Part shown: piece after piece, positions 6,698 to 11,538 of the stretch
Layout: every line of letters starts with the position of its first letter
Numbering within the stretch: the first letter of the stretch is position 1
Source: an uncultured Lachnospiraceae bacterium
GTDB lineage: Bacteria > Bacillota > Clostridia > Lachnospirales > Lachnospiraceae
Direction: 5' to 3'
NCBI GenBank assembly: GCA_945827765.1
Contig: CALZPS010000026.1
Coordinates: 1-11,538, forward strand
DNA length: 11,538 nucleotides
Notes under the pieces: model-generated
Told to the model about the DNA's origin: nothing
Databases searched by the model: none
Seen by the model: the letters and a program-made list of their open reading frames with translations, nothing else
Translations under genes and position numbers: made by a program

Positions 6698-6730
6698 ACT
6701 ACATTTACTTACTTAAAGGAGAGATTCACT

Positions 6731-7153
6731 ATGGTAAATTTAATCACAGGTCCTAAAGGGAGCGGAAAAACACAACAGATCATCGCACTTGCCAACGAGA
6801 AGGTAAAGTCTTCCAACGGAAATATCGTGCTGATTAAGAAAAGTCATCGGGATACATACAGTGTAGACTTTAATGTACGTGCTATTTGCATGGATGATTA
6901 CAAGGATATTGCGACATTAGAGGAATTTGTAGGATTCTTATATGGTATGGTTGCAGGCAATCATGATATCGAGACGATTTTCATCGACGGCGTACTCAAA
7001 CAGGCCGACATCACCATTGACAGTCTTCCGGTATTTATGCAGAAACTGGATAAGATTTCCAAAGAAAACAACATCGAATTTATCATCAGTGTCAGCGCAG
7101 AGAAAAATGCGATTGTCGATATTGACAATCCGGCTTACAATGTACTGAGCTAA
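6731..7153 (+). CDS. Small P-loop NTPase-like protein of unknown function
   Basis: This 140-residue soluble protein begins almost at once with a Walker A motif, GPKGSGKT (7-14), and has a plausible Walker B strand ETIFIDG (81-87, D86). A later strand, IEFIISVSAE (105-114), could hold the sensor position. There is no membrane helix and no second domain, so it is a minimal P-loop domain, about half the size of common ATPases. I recognise the type as a conserved hypothetical protein of Lachnospiraceae but know no function. The start is set by AAAGGAGAG (6715-6723), 7 bases before the ATG at 6731. The frame is open to 6662, but the extra 23 codons lie in the structured leader and lack a binding site. 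It is monocistronic, with its own promoter and a strong terminator 26 bases after the stop. It might bind ATP or GTP, but catalysis is uncertain. Confidence 0.85.
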   Translation: MVNLITGPKGSGKTQQIIALANEKVKSSNGNIVLIKKSHRDTYSVDFNVRAICMDDYKDIATLEEFVGFLYGMVAGNHDIETIFIDGVLKQADITIDSLPVFMQKLDKISKENNIEFIISVSAEKNAIVDIDNPAYNVLS

Positions 7154-7179
7154 ACACATAAAAAATACATTATCTGCGT

Positions 7180-7203
7180 AAAAGCGTCCTCACGGACGCT
7201 TTT
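7180..7203 (+). terminator. Intrinsic terminator of the P-loop gene
   Basis: A perfect 10-bp stem AAAAGCGTCC/GGACGCTTTT (7180-7189 with 7194-7203) has a TCAC tetraloop and is followed by ATT. The A-tract on the left arm gives a T-tract on the other strand as well, so it can work in both directions. Confidence 0.9.
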
Positions 7204-7204
7204 A

Positions 7205-7349
7205 TTGCTAATATCAGGGCATAAGCCTTTGACCCTCGAGACTTACGGATTGAACTATGGGAAACACGCTCCGCGAGTTTCTCAAGTTATCGCGGTAGTC
7301 GCCAAGGTCTCGTGCAAGCACGGACTTTGGCTCGTTACTCGCGTAAATA
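7205..7349. repeat. Structured intergenic element, possibly a dispersed repeat or small RNA
   Basis: This 145-bp stretch between two terminators has no credible gene and is clearly richer in GC and secondary structure than other gaps here. A long imperfect hairpin pairs GCCAAGGTCTCGTGC (7301-7315) with GCACGGACTTTGGC (7318-7331), with one bulged T and one G-T pair. CCGCGA/TCGCGG (7271-7276 with 7290-7295) makes a second hairpin. CGCGAGT/ACTCGCG (7272-7278 with 7337-7343) can instead enclose the large hairpin, so two folds compete. Near the left end AGGG and CCCT flank GGC-ATAA-GCC. It resembles structured repeats scattered in clostridial genomes, but I cannot confirm copies. Confidence 0.45.
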
Positions 7350-7385
7350 ATAGCAGGTGCATTTTTGACACCTGCTATCTTTTTT
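7350..7385. terminator. Bidirectional terminator downstream of the 540-aa membrane protein gene
   Basis: A perfect 10-bp stem ATAGCAGGTG/CACCTGCTAT (7350-7359 with 7369-7378) has a 9-base loop. On the - strand it is followed by TATTTACG and preceded by an A-rich stretch, which suits the membrane protein gene ending at 7386. On the + strand it is followed by CTTTTTT (7379-7385), a better U-tract, so it could also end a transcript from 7205-7349. Confidence 0.88.
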
Positions 7386-9008
7386 CTATTCTTCTTCGGA
7401 TTTATTTCCTGTCAGTGAAAGTACCATATTCGTTTTTGCACTTTCCTTGTATTCGACCGTCACCTCGTCTCCAACTTCATATCGGATAATGTCGATGAAA
7501 TCCACCACGGACACATCATAAATATGATCATCGCCCTCAAGCATGATATAATAATGTGAATTGCCGTCTATGACACCCTGCGCAATCTTAGAAATCTTTC
7601 CTTCTGCTGTCAGTACTTCCCGGGTATCCGCCTCTTCTTCCTTGATACCGCTTTGGTACATCAGTTTTGTATAAGCTTCCTCACATGCGCTGACGGTATC
7701 TCCAATCGCCACGATTTGGTAACGCTGTACATTGACCATCGCATATTTCTTTACCAACCCCGCATCGTCCTTCAAGGCAATAAAATACGTCGGCTCGCCG
7801 GAAATATTTAACAGTAACGGGAAGGTCGCCACATAATGCAGGTTCTGTACCTGTCCTTCTGCCGAGGACATTGCAGATGTCTCCGTCGCTCCCTCCACTT
7901 TATAATATTTGGCCTCCATCGTCCTCTGATTCATGAGCACGAATCCTACATTCGACTGGTCACCTGTCACAGAAGTCACTCCGGTGTATACCCATACATC
8001 ATCATCGATTGCCAGATAATTGTATCCGCTCGTTGTAATCAGACAGTCTCTCTGTCCCAAAATACTGTTGAAATATCCATGTTTCAGTGTGCCATAGTAG
8101 TCATATAGTTCCACCAGCAAGTCTGCCGAGTAAGCCCGGTCAATCCACTGAGGTGCATCCTCTATCGCATAGTCTTCACATTCTCCGGTAATCGCATTAC
8201 AAAGCACAACACGCCCGATCGTTACGCCGCCGAAAAGTCCGATATTAAATTTCTTAACCGGACAAATCCAATAAGGCGTACCATCCTCATCTACCTCAAA
8301 ACTCAGTTCATTGAAGATATATGTCGGAAAATGAAACCTCAGATGCCGGTAAATATTCCGGTTAAAGTGATCACTGGTCGTATACTTCATACCTTCACTC
8401 AGTTTCACAAGTTCCGTCTCTTGTGTCGCCATATCAATCTTTACATATGCCGGAATACCGGTGCCGACATTGGTAAACCATTTAATCAGGCTGGCATATC
8501 TAAGCGGTGACACACGAACAGGACGATCCTGATAATTTATCTGACTGTACAAATCATCCACCTCGTACTGGGACACCATATCCACCATACTTCCCATTTT
8601 ACGATTTCCCAGAATCGTTGCAGAATCACGGTCTAAAAGCGGAATCTGGTCAAAGGAGCGTTCCTCCACATCCGTTGTAAAATCACCTTCCTGCACGTTT
8701 AAGATCTGCTGATACTTTTTCGCATTGATAATCGGGGAGGACAAAAGACTCCCTATCAAATATACTGCCACTACCAAAAGCAAAAGACCCAGCAGCACTT
8801 TCACTCCCGGCAGCCGCTTAATATCATCCAGAGTCGGTTTCTTCTTGCCGATATAAATCAATGCGATGACAATAATCATCATAATGATAAACATCCACAT
8901 ATCCGCTGAATGCAGATTAAGCGCCGGCAGCGCCAGATAATAATATACAGCACCAATCAGGATAATCCCTAATATGGCAATTAGTTTCAGCTTTCCTTTC
9001 TTTTTCAT
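7386..9008 (-). CDS. Membrane protein of unknown function with a large C-terminal domain
   Basis: I do not recognise a named family for this 540-residue protein. After a basic start (MKKKGKLK) it has three hydrophobic helices at about 8-30, 37-54 and 69-90, with the positive segment GKKKPTLDDIKRLPG between the second and third. By the positive-inside rule the loop at about 55-68 is cytoplasmic, so the roughly 450 residues after helix 3 should be outside. That domain is rich in beta-strand-like stretches and aromatic residues, has repeated DYYG/YNY-type segments, and ends with an acidic tail. The last ~75 residues (GKISKIAQGVIDGNSHYYIMLE to the end) look like a small OB- or SH3-like beta-barrel. 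No catalytic motif is visible. A strong GGAGG site is 9 bases before the ATG. It is monocistronic, with its own promoter and terminator. Homologues are probably present in related Clostridia. Confidence 0.85.
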   Translation of the reverse strand: MKKKGKLKLIAILGIILIGAVYYYLALPALNLHSADMWMFIIMMIIVIALIYIGKKKPTLDDIKRLPGVKVLLGLLLLVVAVYLIGSLLSSPIINAKKYQQILNVQEGDFTTDVEERSFDQIPLLDRDSATILGNRKMGSMVDMVSQYEVDDLYSQINYQDRPVRVSPLRYASLIKWFTNVGTGIPAYVKIDMATQETELVKLSEGMKYTTSDHFNRNIYRHLRFHFPTYIFNELSFEVDEDGTPYWICPVKKFNIGLFGGVTIGRVVLCNAITGECEDYAIEDAPQWIDRAYSADLLVELYDYYGTLKHGYFNSILGQRDCLITTSGYNYLAIDDDVWVYTGVTSVTGDQSNVGFVLMNQRTMEAKYYKVEGATETSAMSSAEGQVQNLHYVATFPLLLNISGEPTYFIALKDDAGLVKKYAMVNVQRYQIVAIGDTVSACEEAYTKLMYQSGIKEEEADTREVLTAEGKISKIAQGVIDGNSHYYIMLEGDDHIYDVSVVDFIDIIRYEVGDEVTVEYKESAKTNMVLSLTGNKSEEE

Positions 9009-9083
9009 AAAATTCTCCCTCCAAAGTAAATTGATGTAATCTGCAAGCTGTCATTATGTCTTCAGACATCACCTATCATGAGT

Positions 9084-9112
9084 AGTTTACCATACTTTAT
9101 CTGATAATGTAA
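9084..9112 (-). promoter_or_regulatory. Probable promoter of the 540-aa membrane protein gene
   Basis: On the - strand an extended -10, TGG-TAAACT (9084-9092), lies 17 bases from a poor -35, TTACAT (9107-9112). The TG extension can offset the weak -35. The leader of about 70 nt contains ATGTC-TGAA-GACAT inside an outer TGATGT/ACATCA pairing. The rest of the gap from 9009 to 9199 shows nothing else I can name. Confidence 0.5.
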
Positions 9113-9199
9113 CCATTCCATTCTTTTTCATACAAATTTAAGATTTATTTGCAGGATGTCAGGCATCTTTTGACTCTGGCACAGCCGTTTTTATAGATT

Positions 9200-9238
9200 T
9201 AAGACCGGCGATTCCTATTTCAGGAACTGCCGGTCTTA
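9200..9238. terminator. Terminator of the EF-G-like gene
   Basis: A 10-bp stem TAAGACCGGC/GCCGGTCTTA (9200-9209 with 9229-9238) is extended by an inner ATTCC/GGAAC-type pairing after one mismatch. It lies 31 bases past the stop codon of the EF-G-like gene. The T-tract is short on the - strand (CTTAAAT) and slightly better on the + strand (CTTATTT), so efficiency may be moderate. Confidence 0.72.
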
Positions 9239-9269
9239 TTTCACATTTTATCATGCAGCCGTAAAGTTT

Positions 9270-11345
9270 CTACTCATCTGCTGCTCTTGCCGCAATCTCT
9301 TTTTCCTGTACATCAGATGGTGCCTGTTCATATCTTGCAAATTTATACTCATAGGTTCCGCGTCCGCCGGTCATTGAACGCAGGATGGTACAATATCCAA
9401 ACAAACCTGTCATCGGAATGTCCGCTTCTATTACCTGCTTGCCTCCGGCAACCGGATTCATGCCCAGCACTCGTCCGCGTCTCTTGTTCAAATCACCCAT
9501 CACGTCTCCGGTATAGCTGTCCGGAACGGTTACCTTCAAAGAAACGATTGGCTCCAACAATACCGGAGATGCCTCCATAAAGCCTTTTTTGAATGCCTGT
9601 ATCGTAGCAGTCTTAAATGCCATCTCGGATGAGTCTACCGGATGATAAGAACCATCGTACAATGTAGCCTTTACACCTACAACCGGATATCCTGCCAACG
9701 GTCCCCTCACCACAGACTCCTGAAGACCCTTTTCTACTGCCGGGAAATAGTTCTTCGGTACTGCTCCGCCGACTACCATCTCTTCAAATACATATGGGGT
9801 ATCCAAATCGCCGGACGGCTCAAATTTCATCTTTACATGACCATACTGTCCATGTCCGCCGGACTGTTTTTTGTACTTGGTATCTACATCCGAATTCTTG
9901 CGGATTGTCTCGCGGAATGCCACCTTTGGCATCTCCAGCATAATTTCTACTTTATATCTCGCCGCCAGCTTGCTCGCCACGATTTCCAGATGCTGGTCAC
10001 CCATGCCATACAAAAGAGACTGACGGTTCTCACTGTCATTGACTGCCTTCAATGTCATATCCTCAGCCATCATCCTTGCCAATGCCTGTGACACTTTATC
10101 TTCATCACCTTTGTTCTTCACACTATATTTCATATATGTATACGGAACGGAGTAATCTGTCTTGGAATAAAGAATCTGTGTATTCTTCGTGGACAATGTA
10201 TCACCTGTACGCGTATTCGCCAATTTGGCGATTGCACCGATATCTCCCGCAAACAGTTCGCTGACTTCCAACGGTTTGTTTCCACACATCACATACAGCT
10301 TGCCCGGCTTTTCCTCTGCGTCCGTCCCTGCGTTATACAATGTGTCATCTCCTTTCAGAACACCGGAGCCTACCTTTACAAAGGAGTACTTTCCGATGAA
10401 CGGATCCACCATCGTCTTAAACACATAAGCGCTCTTTGCTTTTGCAAAGTCATAATTTGCCTCAAACATCTCATTTGTAGTCCGTTTGATGCCGACACAG
10501 GCTCTCTTATCCGGACTCGGGAAGAACCGCACAATATCAGACAGCAGATTGGCAACACCCTGTGCCTGAATATTGGACCCCATGGCCACCGGCACGATAG
10601 TGCCGTCCATCACTTCTGTACGCATGGCTGCACGAATCTCTTCCACAGAGAACTCTTCTCCGGCGAAATAACGATCCATGAACTCTTCGCTTGTCTCAGC
10701 AACAGCCTCCATCAGAGATTCTCTCAGAATCTCCAGATTCGGCAGACAGTAATCCGGAATCTCACACTCTTCTCTCTGTCCGATACCGGTATATCTTCTT
10801 CCTGCATTCTTAATCACATTTATATATCCGACCAGCTTTTCATTCTCACGGATCGGCTGGAAATGCGGAGCAATCTTTTTGCCGTATTTTGTTGTCAAAT
10901 CTTCTACTACCTGACGGAAACTTGCATCATCCACATCCATCTCTGTCACGTAAATCATACGTGGCAGATTGTACTTATCACAAAGCTCCCATGCTTTCTC
11001 TGTACCGACCTGCACGCCTGCCTTTCCGGATACCACGATGACCGCTGCATCTGCTGCGCTTACAGCCTCTTCTACTTCTCCCACAAAATCGAAATATCCC
11101 GGTGTGTCAAGAATATTTATCTTTGCTTTCTCCCACTCAATCGGTACAATACTGGTACTGATTGAAAACTTACGTTTCTGTTCTTCCTTATCAAAATCGC
11201 TGACCGTGCTGCCGTCATCCACCTTTCCCATACGGTTTGTCGCACCGGAAACGTATAACATCGCTTCTACCAGACTGGTTTTTCCACTGCCGCCATGTCC
11301 CAGCAAAACCACGTTCCTAATCTCATCTGTTCTGTAAACCTTCAT
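9270..11345 (-). CDS. Elongation factor G-like protein (EF-G-2 type paralogue)
   Basis: This 691-residue translation-factor GTPase has the full EF-G layout. The G domain comes first with P-loop GHGGSGKT (16-23), then a beta-barrel domain II, domain III, domain IV from about residue 495 (GGHGQYGHVKM), and domain V from about 598 (PIVSLKVTVP...GDVMGDLNKRRG). It is not ordinary EF-G. The P-loop is GHGGSGKT in place of AHIDAGKT, the switch II motif is DTPGY (Y84 in place of the catalytic His), RGITIT is replaced by RKFSIS, and the base-recognition motif is TEMD (134-137) in place of NKMD. These changes, and GVQVGTEKAW, match the EF-G-2 group known from Thermus. The housekeeping fusA is presumably elsewhere. 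The start at 11345 is chosen because AAGGAGG ends 8 bases before it. An upstream in-frame ATG at 11369 lacks such a site. It is monocistronic. The cellular role is not established. Confidence 0.93.
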   Translation of the reverse strand: MKVYRTDEIRNVVLLGHGGSGKTSLVEAMLYVSGATNRMGKVDDGSTVSDFDKEEQKRKFSISTSIVPIEWEKAKINILDTPGYFDFVGEVEEAVSAADAAVIVVSGKAGVQVGTEKAWELCDKYNLPRMIYVTEMDVDDASFRQVVEDLTTKYGKKIAPHFQPIRENEKLVGYINVIKNAGRRYTGIGQREECEIPDYCLPNLEILRESLMEAVAETSEEFMDRYFAGEEFSVEEIRAAMRTEVMDGTIVPVAMGSNIQAQGVANLLSDIVRFFPSPDKRACVGIKRTTNEMFEANYDFAKAKSAYVFKTMVDPFIGKYSFVKVGSGVLKGDDTLYNAGTDAEEKPGKLYVMCGNKPLEVSELFAGDIGAIAKLANTRTGDTLSTKNTQILYSKTDYSVPYTYMKYSVKNKGDEDKVSQALARMMAEDMTLKAVNDSENRQSLLYGMGDQHLEIVASKLAARYKVEIMLEMPKVAFRETIRKNSDVDTKYKKQSGGHGQYGHVKMKFEPSGDLDTPYVFEEMVVGGAVPKNYFPAVEKGLQESVVRGPLAGYPVVGVKATLYDGSYHPVDSSEMAFKTATIQAFKKGFMEASPVLLEPIVSLKVTVPDSYTGDVMGDLNKRRGRVLGMNPVAGGKQVIEADIPMTGLFGYCTILRSMTGGRGTYEYKFARYEQAPSDVQEKEIAARAADE

Positions 11346-11399
11346 ACTAGTTGCCTCCTTGTGTGTCATTTAAATATGTACGCTCTTTCTGTTCGTTCT

Positions 11400-11409
11400 T
11401 GTGCGCACA
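11400..11409. promoter_or_regulatory. Short palindrome near the EF-G-like transcription start
   Basis: TGTGCGCACA is a perfect 10-base palindrome about 4-13 bases into the predicted EF-G-like transcript, a position where a repressor could act. The same 11-base string CTTGTGCGCAC also occurs upstream of the SanA-like gene on the - strand (2929-2939). It could equally be chance. Confidence 0.25.
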
Positions 11410-11419
11410 CCATGTTAAT

Positions 11420-11470
11420 ATTGTACTAAATTTCTCTGCTTATTACAACTATTTTATTGATTTTTCACAA
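11420..11470 (-). promoter_or_regulatory. Two overlapping promoters for the EF-G-like gene
   Basis: On the - strand the proximal promoter is TTGTAA (11443-11448), a 17-base spacer and TACAAT (11420-11425). A second candidate is TTGTGA (11465-11470), a 17-base spacer and TGTAAT (11442-11447). The -10 of the distal promoter overlaps the -35 of the proximal one, so they cannot be occupied at once. The proximal one matches consensus better. Confidence 0.68.
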
Positions 11471-11538
11471 GAAAATATAATTCTTCTCATTTGTAAAACT
11501 TACTTCCACCCCTCCCCAACTAGATGTGGAACTTGCTA
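11471..11538. other. Contig-end sequence without an identifiable gene
   Basis: The last 68 bases include an A/T-rich stretch followed by a C-rich segment (CCACCCCTCCCC). No reading frame with recognisable protein content, no hairpin and no sequencing adapter is visible here. It is probably upstream intergenic sequence or the edge of a neighbouring gene. Confidence 0.4.

Noticed and set aside
6602..6730. Known riboswitch (c-di-GMP, THF, ZTP, fluoride, guanidine, glycine) before the P-loop gene
   Set aside because: Consensus core strings of these classes are missing. Only the general three-way junction layout and a GAAA tetraloop are shared.
7205..7489. 94-residue + strand open frame after the P-loop gene
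   Set aside because: It runs through the structured element and a terminator, then into the end of the opposing gene. Its first ATG-led codons follow a terminator and have no binding site.
9642..10091. 149-residue + strand open frame inside the EF-G-like gene
   Set aside because: It is antisense to conserved EF-G domains, without a ribosome binding site or family resemblance.

Overview
The window looks like one end of a draft contig from a Gram-positive, low-to-moderate GC Clostridia genome, most likely a gut Lachnospiraceae. The signs are strong AAGGAGG-type ribosome binding sites, sigma-A-type promoters with 17-bp spacers, compact intrinsic terminators, and relatives I recognise for most proteins. 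The first 45 bases are not genomic. They are the end of an Illumina P7 oligo, an 8-base i7 index and the Nextera read-2 transposase end, left untrimmed. Genomic sequence begins at about base 46, inside argG.

Layout: 3' end of argG (+, 47-181); a shared hairpin terminator; an M19 dipeptidase (-, 222-1208); a divergent C26 gamma-glutamyl hydrolase (+, 1367-2065); a SanA/YdcF (DUF218) membrane protein (-, 2156-2902); leuS (-, 3057-5489) with its own near-consensus promoter and a terminator-like hairpin in an ~86-nt leader; a GufA/ZIP11-type metal transporter (-, 5647-6432, possibly from 6465); a divergent 140-aa P-loop protein (+, 6731-7153) with a structured leader; a GC-richer, heavily base-paired element (about 7205-7349) between two terminators; a 540-aa three-helix membrane protein of unknown function (-, 7386-9008); and an EF-G-2-type translation factor paralogue (-, 9270-11345) with tandem overlapping promoters.

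Most genes seem to be separate transcription units with their own promoter or terminator, so this is a housekeeping and accessory patchwork rather than one pathway. I see no transposase, integrase, phage gene, CRISPR array, tRNA or rRNA. The parts that are not routine are regulatory and intergenic: the leuS leader hairpin without a T-box, five CTTTAC-like direct repeats in the ZIP/P-loop divergent region, the three-helix leader of the P-loop gene, and the structured element at 7205-7349. At protein level, the EF-G paralogue has altered GTPase motifs and the 540-aa membrane protein has no function I can assign.
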